The notes under the pieces are model-generated. The model was not told the origin of the DNA and did no database searches. It worked only from the letters and a program-made list of their open reading frames with translations. A stretch of 64,000 nucleotides of DNA from Chelativorans sp. YIM 93263 (GTDB taxonomy: Bacteria; Pseudomonadota; Alphaproteobacteria; Rhizobiales; Rhizobiaceae): NCBI RefSeq assembly GCF_028767125.1, contig NZ_JAKCWP010000001.1, positions 620,001 to 684,000 of the forward strand, in the 5' to 3' direction. Made by a program: the position numbers and the translations under genes. This document shows positions 52,922 through 61,170 of the stretch, piece by piece; position 1 is the first letter of the stretch, and each line of letters starts with the position of its first letter.

Positions 52922-53713
52922 TCAGCTTTCCTCGGCGGGCTTACCCGCGTTCACACCGGCAATCGCCTTGCGGGCTGCACCCATCATCAGCGCCAGATCC
53001 GAGGCAATGGCGACAAAGGCGTAGCCCGCGTCGATGTAGCCATTCACCAGTTCCGGCGTCGCGCCGACAATCCCACACGGCTTGCCCGCCTGGCCGGCAC
53101 GTTCAACGGCCTCCCGAAGGGCCGCCTGAACATCCGGATGGCCGATCCCGCCCTTGTGCCCCATGGCCGCTGAAAGGTCGCCGGGCCCGATGAACAGCGC
53201 GTCCACCCCTTCCACCGCAGCGATTTCCGGCAGGCGCTCAAGCGCCTCCGGCGTCTCGATCTGCAGGATGACGGCGATCTCGTCGTCGGCACGGTTGAGG
53301 TAATCGTCCACCATGCCATAGCGGCTGGCGCGGTGCATCGCGGCCACGCCGCGCGTCCCGCGGCCCGGATAGCGCGTCGAAGAAACGGCTGCTTGCGCTT
53401 CCTCGGCATTCTGTATGAAGGGGAACATCAGCGTCGTCGCGCCGGCATCCATGACGCGCTTGACCAGGATGGGATCGTTCCAGGGCAGGCGCACCATCGT
53501 CTCGGCCGGCGTGCCGGCGATCGCCTGCATCAGCGCTGCGGCCTGCGGCACGTCCACGGGCACGTGCTCCATATCCAGCACGAGAAAGTCGAAGCCGGCA
53601 AAACCCATCGCCTCGGCGGTGACGGGGCTGGCTGCCATGAGCCACGAGCCCAGGGGCCGGCGCTCAGGCGGGTTCCGGAACCATTGCTTGAAACGATTTT
53701 GCTGCAGATCCAT
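52922..53713 (-). CDS. HpcH/HpaI-family class II aldolase (2-keto-3-deoxy sugar acid aldolase)
   Basis: 263 residues. PLGSWLMAASPVTAEAMGFAGFDFLVLDMEHVPVD, VRLPWNDPILVKRVMDAGATTLMFPFIQ, RGTRGVAAMHRASRYG, LQIETPEALERLP and FIGPGDLSAAMGHKG are the family landmarks, including the metal Glu and Asp. It cleaves 2-keto-3-deoxyaldonates or -glucarate to pyruvate plus an aldehyde. ATG 53713 is the family start; the frame opens earlier at 53791 inside the dehydratase end. Follows the dehydratase gene by 20 bases. Confidence 0.9.
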   Translation of the reverse strand: MDLQQNRFKQWFRNPPERRPLGSWLMAASPVTAEAMGFAGFDFLVLDMEHVPVDVPQAAALMQAIAGTPAETMVRLPWNDPILVKRVMDAGATTLMFPFIQNAEEAQAAVSSTRYPGRGTRGVAAMHRASRYGMVDDYLNRADDEIAVILQIETPEALERLPEIAAVEGVDALFIGPGDLSAAMGHKGGIGHPDVQAALREAVERAGQAGKPCGIVGATPELVNGYIDAGYAFVAIASDLALMMGAARKAIAGVNAGKPAEES

Positions 53714-53733
53714 GGGTGCTTCTTTCTCGTTTA

Positions 53734-55458
53734 TCAGAAGATATCCGGCTCGCCCTGAGCGGGCCCGCCGTCCAGAAAGGCGAAGTCGCATCCCTGGTCG
53801 GCCTGCATGACGTGGTCTTGGTAGAGCCCGGTATAGCCACGTCGGGTTTTCGGCTCAGGTGGCGTCCACTCGGCGCGCCTGCGCTTAAGTTCGGGCTCGT
53901 CCACCAGCAGGTCGAGGCTGCGTGCCTCCACGTCGAGCGCGATTTCGTCGCCGTTACGCACCAGCGCCAGCGGACCGCCGACGGCCGATTCGGGGCTGAC
54001 ATGCAGAACGCAGGTGCCGTAATGCGTACCGCTCATTCGAGCGTCTGAGATGCGAAGCATGTCGCGCACGCCCTCGGCGAGCAGCTTTTTCGGGATAGGC
54101 AAAGCACCCCATTCGGGCATGCCGGGCGCGCCCTTCGGGCCGGCGTTCTTCAGCACCAGGACCGAGTCGGCCGTGACCTCCAGCGCGGGATCGTCGATGC
54201 GCGCAACGAGGTCGGGGTAATCTTCGAACACGACTGCGCGGCCGGTATGACGGGCCAGACGCGGGTTGGCCGCACTCGGCTTGATGACAGCTCCCGTGGG
54301 GGCCAGATTGCCCTTCAGGACGGCAAGCGCAGCGCCTTCCTTGACCGGCCGGTCCATCGGCCGGATCATATCGTCATCGTAACATTCGGCTATAGTCAGC
54401 GTGTCCGAGACGGTCCCGCCCAGAACGTTTCCCGCTTCCAGGTCGAGCACGGCCTCCAGGCGCTTGAGTAATGCGGGCAGGCCGCCCGCGTAATAGAAGT
54501 CCTCCATCAGGCGCTCGCCGGATGGGCGGATATTGGCCAGCACCGGCACCTCGCGGGCGATGGTGTCCAGATCGTCCAGCGAAAGTTCCACTCCCGCCCG
54601 GCCCGCCATGGCGATCAGATGGATGGCGGCGTTGGTGGAGCCCCCGAGGGCCATATACACCCGGGCGCCGTTGAGGAAATTGGCCCGCGTCAGGAAGCTC
54701 GACGGCTTGCGGTCGGCCCAGACCATTTCGACGATCTGCTCGCCGCAGGCTGAAGCCATGCGAATGTGGCCCGAATCGGCAGCCGGGATAGAGGAGGCGC
54801 CGGGCAGGGTGAGGCCCATGGCATCGATGATGGACGTCATGGTGGACGCCGTTCCCATCGTGTTGCAGGTGCCGTGCGAGCGGGTCATCCGGCTTTCGAG
54901 ATCGACCCAATCCTCCTGGGTGATCTCGCCGGAGCGCAGATCGTCCCAGTATTTGCGGGTGTGCGTTCCCGCACCCAGAACCTGCCCCTTCCAGCGCCCG
55001 TTGAGCATGGGACCGGCCGGACAGAAGATGGCCGGTATGTCCATTGAGAGCGCGCCCATGACGAGGCCAGGCGCGGTCTTGTCGCATCCGCCCAAAAGGA
55101 CCGCGCCATCGATGGGATGCGAGCGCAGAAGCTCTTCCACCTCGATCGACAGGAGATTGCGGTAGAGCATGGTGGTGGGCTTGACCATCACCTCGCCGAG
55201 CGAAAGCGCCGGCAGTTCGACCGGATAGCCGCCCGCGGCCCACACGGCGCGTTTCACCGCCTCGGCGCGATCGCGTAGATGGGCATGGCAGGGGCTCATA
55301 TCCGACCAGGTGTTGAGGATGGCGATGACGGGCTTGCCCATGAACTCCTCGCGCCGCAGGCCCATCTGCTGCGTGCGCTGCCGGTGGGCGAAGGCGCGCA
55401 TATCGGCAGCCGCGAACCAGCGCTGGCTGCGCAACTCGCCTATCGACTTCGGTGCCAT
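53734..55458 (-). CDS. IlvD/Edd-family sugar acid dehydratase (arabinonate/xylonate/galactonate type)
   Basis: 574 residues. Iron-sulfur Cys residues at 57 (WSDMSPCHAHL), 125 (LLGGCDKTAPG) and 198 (SHGTCNTMGTASTM). The family end SDARMSGTHYGTCVLHVSPESAVGGPL is intact, with a C-terminal RRAEWTPPEPKTRRGYTGLY typical of the aldonate dehydratase branch rather than IlvD proper. It converts an aldonate to its 2-keto-3-deoxy form. First gene of the minus operon; an 18-bp palindromic operator lies 35-52 bases upstream, overlapping a TATAAT -10 box. Confidence 0.92.
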   Translation of the reverse strand: MAPKSIGELRSQRWFAAADMRAFAHRQRTQQMGLRREEFMGKPVIAILNTWSDMSPCHAHLRDRAEAVKRAVWAAGGYPVELPALSLGEVMVKPTTMLYRNLLSIEVEELLRSHPIDGAVLLGGCDKTAPGLVMGALSMDIPAIFCPAGPMLNGRWKGQVLGAGTHTRKYWDDLRSGEITQEDWVDLESRMTRSHGTCNTMGTASTMTSIIDAMGLTLPGASSIPAADSGHIRMASACGEQIVEMVWADRKPSSFLTRANFLNGARVYMALGGSTNAAIHLIAMAGRAGVELSLDDLDTIAREVPVLANIRPSGERLMEDFYYAGGLPALLKRLEAVLDLEAGNVLGGTVSDTLTIAECYDDDMIRPMDRPVKEGAALAVLKGNLAPTGAVIKPSAANPRLARHTGRAVVFEDYPDLVARIDDPALEVTADSVLVLKNAGPKGAPGMPEWGALPIPKKLLAEGVRDMLRISDARMSGTHYGTCVLHVSPESAVGGPLALVRNGDEIALDVEARSLDLLVDEPELKRRRAEWTPPEPKTRRGYTGLYQDHVMQADQGCDFAFLDGGPAQGEPDIF

Positions 55459-55492
55459 CTTCGCCCCTGCTCCTGCCGCCTTTGTGACAAAA

Positions 55493-55510
55493 AATCGTAG
55501 CGCTACGATT
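55493..55510. promoter_or_regulatory. Palindromic operator 1 at the dehydratase promoter
   Basis: AATCGTAGCGCTACGATT is an 18-bp perfect palindrome with a central CG, the style of LacI-family operators. On the minus strand it overlaps TATAAT (plus positions 55508-55513), with TTGACA 19 bases further upstream (55533-55538). The LacI regulator at 61171 is the likely ligand-responsive repressor. Confidence 0.75.
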
Positions 55511-55668
55511 ATAGAACCGAAATTACCCCACCTGTCAAATCGGTCATGAAGAACTTGCCAGTTCGTTAGAATTCAGCGCATTGAGGGTGTAGTGATAGCC
55601 TCATATGTACGACTTGCATTCAGCGGGGCAGGGAGTTTGACAAAGGTTGGCGGCCTTGCTAGCGTGAA

Positions 55669-55686
55669 TTTCGAAGCGCTACGATA
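55669..55686. promoter_or_regulatory. Palindromic operator 2 at the TRAP promoter
   Basis: TTTCGAAGCGCTACGATA matches operator 1 at 14 of 18 positions and keeps the AGCGCT core. It lies just downstream of a plausible plus-strand promoter, TTGACA at 55637-55642 and TAGCGT at 55660-55665 with 17-base spacing, so a bound repressor would block initiation of the TRAP operon. Confidence 0.7.
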
Positions 55687-55738
55687 TGCTAGGCGGCCAC
55701 ATTCGAAATGGCCGAATACGCGCAGGCGGGAGGACGTT

Positions 55739-56284
55739 ATGGATGCATTCATCCAGGTCTTGGAGCGTATCAATACTGTGGTGACCCGCGTCTGCGGTTA
55801 TGCGGCCGGGGCTTTGCTGGCGAGCATGCTGGCCGTCGTCGTCGTGCACGTCTTCTTCCGCTACGCGCTCAACAGCGGCTTTGCCTGGACGGAGGAACTG
55901 TCACGCACCATGATGGTGTGGATGGGCTTTCTCTACTTCCCCACCGCGCACCGCAAGGCTCTGAATGTCAGTCTCGACCTCTTCGTCGCCCCCATCGAAA
56001 AATCCGCGGTCTACAGGTGGATCGGCCTTGTCATCGAACTGGCGATATTCCTGCTTTTGTGCGGTGCGGTCTATTATTCCTACAATCTGACCATGGGCGC
56101 GGCGCGCAGCGAGACGCTGGCGCTCAGGATCCCCTTGATCTATGTCTACGCCATCATGCCCGTCGGCTTTACACTCGTTGCGCTCTGCTCGCTCGAGCGG
56201 CTGCTGCGGATCGCCGGAAATCTGGCACGTCCGGGGCGCTACGAGGTGCATGTCTTCGGCAGCTCGACGGGAGCGGGCGCCTAA
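55739..56284 (+). CDS. TRAP transporter small permease (DctQ family)
   Basis: 181 residues with four hydrophobic segments. Family stretches: VVVVHVFFRYALNSGFAWTEELSRTMMVWMGFLYFPTAHRKALNVSLD. ATG 55739 has GGGAGG just upstream; the frame is open back to 55592 without support. It partners with the large permease 2 bases downstream. First gene of dctQ-dctM-dctP. Confidence 0.9.
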   Translation: MDAFIQVLERINTVVTRVCGYAAGALLASMLAVVVVHVFFRYALNSGFAWTEELSRTMMVWMGFLYFPTAHRKALNVSLDLFVAPIEKSAVYRWIGLVIELAIFLLLCGAVYYSYNLTMGAARSETLALRIPLIYVYAIMPVGFTLVALCSLERLLRIAGNLARPGRYEVHVFGSSTGAGA

Positions 56285-56286
56285 CC

Positions 56287-57573
56287 ATGGCTGCGCTTTA
56301 CCTTTACTTCTTCTTCCTACTTCTGGTCGTCGGCGCGCCGATCATCTTTGTGATGCTGATGGCGCCGGCCATGGCGCTGGTGATCGAGGGAAATTTCCGG
56401 TTCCTGAACCTGCTTGTGCAACGCCTCTTTGCGGGCATGGACAGCTTTCCCCTCATGGCACTGCCGTTTTTCATCCTCGCCGGTGACCTGATGACGGCCG
56501 GCGGCGTGACCCAGCGCATCGTGCGCTTCGCCGAAACCTTTGTCGCGCATCGGCGGGCGGGTCTCGGCCAGGTCTCCGTCACCTCCTCCATCATGCTGGC
56601 CGGCGGTTCTGGGTCGGCCGTTGCCGATGCGTCCGCACTCGGCGGCGTGATGATTCCGGGTATGCACCAGGCCGGCTACAGCAAGTCCTTCTCGGCGGCC
56701 ATCACCGCGGCCTCGGCGGTGCTCGCCAGCATCATCCCGCCAAGTGGGCTGATGATCCTTTACGCCTTCATCATGAATGTCTCGGTGGCGGCGATGTTCG
56801 CAGCGAGCATCATTCCCGGTCTCATCATCGGCTTCGGTCTGATGGTCGTGGTGGCAATCGTCGCGCGTTTCCGCAGCTTTCCCGAGCCGTCCCCCCGCGC
56901 CACCTGGCGCGAATGCTGGGAGGAGGGCAAGCGTGCCTTTCTGCCGATGCTCACCCCCGTCATCCTGATCGGCGGGATTGTCGGCGGCGTCTTCACACCG
57001 ACGGAAGGGGCGGCTGTTGCTGCCTTTTACGCGCTGCTTCTGGGCCTGTTCATCACGCGCGAGATCAGGTTTTCCGATCTGCCGGATCTCTTCCGCGCGG
57101 CCGCTCTGCGCTCGGCGGTGGTGCTTCTGCTTGTCGGCGCTGCGGTTGCCTTCGCTTCCGTTGTCAGCCTCAAGGGGACGCCGCAGATGGTCAGCGGATT
57201 TGTCCTCGGCCTAACCTCGGATCCGCTGACCCTGTTCTTCGTCGTTGTCGCGTTCCTTTTCGTGATCGGTACCATCATGGATGCCGGACCGGCGATCCTC
57301 ATTCTCGGCCCGATCCTGGCTCCGGTCATGGTCGGCGTCGGGGTCGATCCCATTCATTTTGCCGTGGTGATGTGCATCGTGCTGATCCTGGGGCTGATAA
57401 CGCCACCCCTGGGACTGGTGCTTTTCGTGGTCTCCGGCGTCTCCGGCGAGCGTATCGAACGCATTTCCTGGGACCTGATCCCCTATTTCCTGTTCGAGGT
57501 CGCGGTGGTCGCCGCACTCGTCTATTTCCCCGAGCTCGTTCTGTGGATGCCACGGATGCTCGGGTATGTGTGA
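56287..57573 (+). CDS. TRAP transporter large permease (DctM family)
   Basis: 428 residues, about twelve hydrophobic segments. Signature regions: GMDSFPLMALPFFILAGDLMTAGGVTQRIVRFAE, SSIMLAGGSGSAVADASALGGVMIPGM, ITAASAVLASIIPPSGLMILYAF, and ILGLITPPLGLVLFVVSGVSG. It is the Na+-coupled secondary permease subunit. Starts 2 bases after the small permease stop and ends 31 bases before the binding protein. Confidence 0.93.
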   Translation: MAALYLYFFFLLLVVGAPIIFVMLMAPAMALVIEGNFRFLNLLVQRLFAGMDSFPLMALPFFILAGDLMTAGGVTQRIVRFAETFVAHRRAGLGQVSVTSSIMLAGGSGSAVADASALGGVMIPGMHQAGYSKSFSAAITAASAVLASIIPPSGLMILYAFIMNVSVAAMFAASIIPGLIIGFGLMVVVAIVARFRSFPEPSPRATWRECWEEGKRAFLPMLTPVILIGGIVGGVFTPTEGAAVAAFYALLLGLFITREIRFSDLPDLFRAAALRSAVVLLLVGAAVAFASVVSLKGTPQMVSGFVLGLTSDPLTLFFVVVAFLFVIGTIMDAGPAILILGPILAPVMVGVGVDPIHFAVVMCIVLILGLITPPLGLVLFVVSGVSGERIERISWDLIPYFLFEVAVVAALVYFPELVLWMPRMLGYV

Positions 57574-57604
57574 GAGTTATGATCAACCAAAGGGAGGATT
57601 CTCA

Positions 57605-58690
57605 ATGATTCTGAAATCCATGAACTTGGGCGCACGTGCACGCGCCATACTTCTGGGCTCCGCCACTACGCTCCTTGTGTCGCTTGCGCCGCAGGCCGCC
57701 AGCGCGGTGGAGCTCAACCTGACCTTCCTCGCCAACGAGCAGGATGAGGAATACGATGCCGCGCAGGTGTTCAAGAACTACGTGGAAAGCCGGACCGGCG
57801 GGGAAGTCACCGTCAACATCTTTGTCGGCGCCCAATTGTGCGGCTCGGCCAACGAGTGCTTCGAATCGATCCGCACCGGCGTGCTCGACATTTATACGGC
57901 GACGGCCGGCGGCACGTCGGCGATTTATCCGCCGATCCAGGGTATGGATATTCCCTACATGCTTTCCGGCGACCGCGTTGCGGAGCTGACACTGAAGGAT
58001 CCGGAGTTCAACCGCTTCATCCGTGAAAAGGTGCTGGAGTCCTCCGGCGGCGACATCATGGTTCTTTCCATGACCCAGACCGGCGGTTGGCGCAATTTCG
58101 CCAATACGCAGCGCGAGATCCGCTCCCCAGCCGATGTCGAGGGTCTGCGTTTCCGCACCATCGAATCGCAGATTCAACAGCAGCTCGTCGAGGAAATGGG
58201 CGGCTCTCCGACCCCCGTTCCGTGGCTGGAGGTCTATACCGCCCTGCAGACCGGCGTGGTCGACGGCTCGAAGAACTCGATCAGCGACATTGTCAACGCC
58301 AATCTGAACGAGCAGCTGAAATATCTCACCCTCGATGGCCACGCCTACATGGCCTCCATGTGGGTCATGGGCAAGCAGGTGTTCGACTCGCTGCCGCCAG
58401 AGCAGCAGCAGGTCGTGCTCGACGGCGCAGCCATGATGTCCACCGTCCAGTTCGGTATCCAGCCGCGCAAGGAGCTGGAGTCCTTCAAAGCGTGGACCGA
58501 CGGCGGCGGCGAGATCTACACGCCGACGGAAGAGGAAGCGGAGCAGTTCCGCACCGCGGCTGAACCGATCCGTGACTGGTATCTGGAAGAGTTTGGCGAG
58601 GACGGGCAGGAATTCCTCGATGCTTTCCAGGCCGCGATCGATCGGGCCGAGAGCCAGGTGGAAGAGTCCCGCGCCTCAGCGATGCAGTAA
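57605..58690 (+). CDS. TRAP transporter substrate-binding protein (DctP family)
   Basis: 361 residues. The N-terminal signal ends near PQAASA. DctP features: GGEVTVNIFVGAQLCGSANECFESIRTGVLDIYT, WRNFANTQREIRSPADVEGLRFRTIESQIQQQLVEEMGGSPTPVPWLEVYTALQTGVVDGSKNSISDIVNANL; the Arg that binds a ligand carboxylate is present in LRFRT. TRAP binding proteins almost always bind organic or sugar acids, suggesting an acidic substrate. AGGGAGGATTCT precedes the ATG. Confidence 0.92.
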   Translation: MILKSMNLGARARAILLGSATTLLVSLAPQAASAVELNLTFLANEQDEEYDAAQVFKNYVESRTGGEVTVNIFVGAQLCGSANECFESIRTGVLDIYTATAGGTSAIYPPIQGMDIPYMLSGDRVAELTLKDPEFNRFIREKVLESSGGDIMVLSMTQTGGWRNFANTQREIRSPADVEGLRFRTIESQIQQQLVEEMGGSPTPVPWLEVYTALQTGVVDGSKNSISDIVNANLNEQLKYLTLDGHAYMASMWVMGKQVFDSLPPEQQQVVLDGAAMMSTVQFGIQPRKELESFKAWTDGGGEIYTPTEEEAEQFRTAAEPIRDWYLEEFGEDGQEFLDAFQAAIDRAESQVEESRASAMQ

Positions 58691-58733
58691 CTGCAACGGT
58701 CCGCCCTCCTCCTCCTCCGGGCGGATCGCGAAG

Positions 58734-58765
58734 AGCGCCGGTGCAATCGCACTGGCGCTTTTCTT
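58734..58765 (+). terminator. Intrinsic terminator/attenuator between the TRAP genes and the glycosidase
   Basis: An 11-bp stem (58734-58744 with 58749-58759, one G-T pair) with loop AATC is followed by TTTTCTT. A GC hairpin CCGCCC/GGGCGG (58701-58706/58719-58724) precedes it. Probably lowers GH116 and LacI expression relative to the binding protein, or ends the operon. Confidence 0.7.
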
Positions 58766-58793
58766 ACCATTCCAAGCGAGGTCATCGACAGTA

Positions 58794-61160
58794 ATGGCTT
58801 CCGAATATCTGAGCGACGCCCATTTCGACCGTGCTCACCGCTACGGCTTTCGTTACGAGCCGGGCCGGGGCGAACCCGCGGCCGGAGCCCGCGCCCGCGA
58901 GCGAAGCCATGATGACGGGCCGGATTGCGGGCCGTTCCTCGGTGGTCTTGGGGGGCCGAATTTCGCGCGCGGTCTGAAGGGCAGCTTCTCGCGCTGGCAG
59001 CTCGAGCCCGGCCGCCACGGTCATCAGGACATCGACGCGGCATTCTTCATGCTGCGCTGGCGCACGGCAAGCGGCGCGGGATATCGCCGCCTCCGCGAAG
59101 GCCCCGGCGGCTTCGATGCGCTCACGCGCAGCGTTGCGGTTCTTTATCCGCTGGTCGTCGAGACCTATGACGATCCGGCTTTGCCCTTCGTGCTGACACT
59201 GGAATATTTTTCACCGTTGCTGCCGGAAGATGAGGCGTCCTCCGCGCTGCCGGTCACTCTGTTCTCCGCTCATGTCGCGCCGCGCGGCACGGAAGAGTCG
59301 GACGTTGCAATCGGGCTTTGCTGGCCTAACCTGCTCGGCTGGTCGCTACCGCCCATGACGCCAGCCCGTCGCGAGGGCATCCTGTGGCCGAACCAGAGCC
59401 ACGCAGGACAGGTTCACCACGATGCGAAGGAAGGCGCCGGCCGGCTGGGCATTGTCCAGACGCGGGAGAGCCTTGATATCGACACGATCCCGCCCGGTGA
59501 AGTCGCGCTGATGGCCGAGGGGACGGGCTGGGAACTGTCTCGGGCCCTCAGCTTCAAGGCGGACCAGAACGCACTCGGTCGCCCCGATGCCGAACAGCGC
59601 TACACCATTGCCCATATGGAGGCGGCCTTTGCCGGCGGGACCGGCTGGGCCGGTTACGACAAAAGCTGGAGCGCCCACTGGCATGAGCCGCTGGCGAGCG
59701 CGATCGCCGGCCGCGTCACCATGAAAGAGAAAGCACCGGCGCCAATCCATTTCGCGATCGCCATGGATGTGCCGGTCGTCCGCTTCGGCATGGGCCGGCG
59801 TTGGTGGCGCGCTTACACGGAAACCGTGGGGCGAGAGGGCAACAACGGTTCGCGCCTTGCTGCCCGGGCGCTCGACGCGCGCGAAGATTGGCTGGAGCGG
59901 ATCGGGGCGTGGCAGGACAGGATGCTGGAACGCAACACTGAAATCGCGCCAGCCGCGATCAATCAGCTCGCTTTTCTCACTGGCGGCGGTACGGCATATC
60001 TTGCCGAGGCTCTGGACAAACCCGAGCGGAAGGAATTGCGCAATCCGGCGCATTTCGGGCTGCTGGAGGGCTTCGACTCCGGCTATTATTACTACAATAC
60101 GCTGGATCTGTGGGTCTACGCGGCCCCTGCGCTCAGCCTGACCTACCCGCGGCTTGCCGAAAGCGTGTTTCAGGATTTCATCGATACCATAGCGATGAGG
60201 GATGAGCGCCAGCGCATCGTCTACCGCACCGAAACCATGGAGCCGATACTGGTAGAGGGCAAGCTGCCGCATGATCTCGGCGCGCCGCCGGAAGACCCGT
60301 TCGTGAGATTGAACGGCTATGTCATGCGCGACGATCCTAACCTCTGGAAGGATCACAACCCCGCCTTCATCGTCGCCTTCGCGCTGCACCGCCAGATCAC
60401 GGGGCAATCGGTCACCGCCGATGACTATGCGGCCCTGACGCAAGCCGCGGCCTTCACCATCGCGCAGGACGTCCATGGCGAGGGAGTGCCACGGCACAGC
60501 GATTTCGGTGACAGCACCTGGGACAACCTCGACATGAGAGGCCACTCGACCTATGCAGCCGGGCTGTGCCTGGCCGCCTGGGCAGTGATGGAGCGCCTGG
60601 CTGCCGGACAGGGGGATTCTGAAGGCGCGCGGCGTTATTCCGATTTGCGGGCGCGCGCGGGCGAGACGTTGCAGACGCTCTGGACCGGCTCCTTCTACCG
60701 CACCAATAGCGACGGAAAATACCGCGACGCCACCCAGGCCGACGCCCTCTTCGGTCCATGGCAGGCGCTGCTCATGGGCATTGACGATCTCATCCCGCCC
60801 GACACGGCGCGGGCGCACCTCGGGCGCGTATACGAGACCAATTTCCTGGCTTTTGGAGAGGGGCGCTTCGGACCGCTTCTGGTGGCGGAGCCGGGCGTGA
60901 CGGACTATGAACGCGATGGTGGAGAGGAACTTCAGGTGAACGAGGTTCTGGTTGGCTCGGGCTATGTTCTGGCCGGCTGCTTGCGTGCTTGGGGGCTGAT
61001 CGAGGAATCACGCAACGTGCTGTCAGCGATGACCCGCCATCATGACGAGACTGCCCGCCTTCAGTTTCGCACGCCGGCGGCGTGGGATGGACAGGGTTGT
61101 TTCCGGGCACCGCTCAATATGCGTCCACTTGCCCTCTGGGCGATGATGGCCGGCGATTGA
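58794..61160 (+). CDS. GH116-family beta-glycosidase (glucosylceramidase/GBA2-like fold), cytoplasmic
   Basis: 788 residues without a signal peptide. The N-terminal beta domain contains CGPFLGGLGGPNFARGLKGSFSRWQLEPGRH. The (alpha/alpha)6 catalytic domain holds FGLLEGFDSGYYYYNTLDLWVYAAPALSLTYPRL, aligning with the GBA2/TxGH116 nucleophile segment (Glu425), and STWDNLDMRGHSTYAAGLCLAA, aligning with the acid/base segment (Asp577). Known GH116 enzymes cleave beta-glucosides, beta-xylosides or N-acetylglucosaminides. Placement between a TRAP importer and a LacI regulator suggests it hydrolyses an imported glycoside inside the cell. Confidence 0.85.
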   Translation: MASEYLSDAHFDRAHRYGFRYEPGRGEPAAGARARERSHDDGPDCGPFLGGLGGPNFARGLKGSFSRWQLEPGRHGHQDIDAAFFMLRWRTASGAGYRRLREGPGGFDALTRSVAVLYPLVVETYDDPALPFVLTLEYFSPLLPEDEASSALPVTLFSAHVAPRGTEESDVAIGLCWPNLLGWSLPPMTPARREGILWPNQSHAGQVHHDAKEGAGRLGIVQTRESLDIDTIPPGEVALMAEGTGWELSRALSFKADQNALGRPDAEQRYTIAHMEAAFAGGTGWAGYDKSWSAHWHEPLASAIAGRVTMKEKAPAPIHFAIAMDVPVVRFGMGRRWWRAYTETVGREGNNGSRLAARALDAREDWLERIGAWQDRMLERNTEIAPAAINQLAFLTGGGTAYLAEALDKPERKELRNPAHFGLLEGFDSGYYYYNTLDLWVYAAPALSLTYPRLAESVFQDFIDTIAMRDERQRIVYRTETMEPILVEGKLPHDLGAPPEDPFVRLNGYVMRDDPNLWKDHNPAFIVAFALHRQITGQSVTADDYAALTQAAAFTIAQDVHGEGVPRHSDFGDSTWDNLDMRGHSTYAAGLCLAAWAVMERLAAGQGDSEGARRYSDLRARAGETLQTLWTGSFYRTNSDGKYRDATQADALFGPWQALLMGIDDLIPPDTARAHLGRVYETNFLAFGEGRFGPLLVAEPGVTDYERDGGEELQVNEVLVGSGYVLAGCLRAWGLIEESRNVLSAMTRHHDETARLQFRTPAAWDGQGCFRAPLNMRPLALWAMMAGD

Positions 61161-61170
61161 AAGGAGCACG

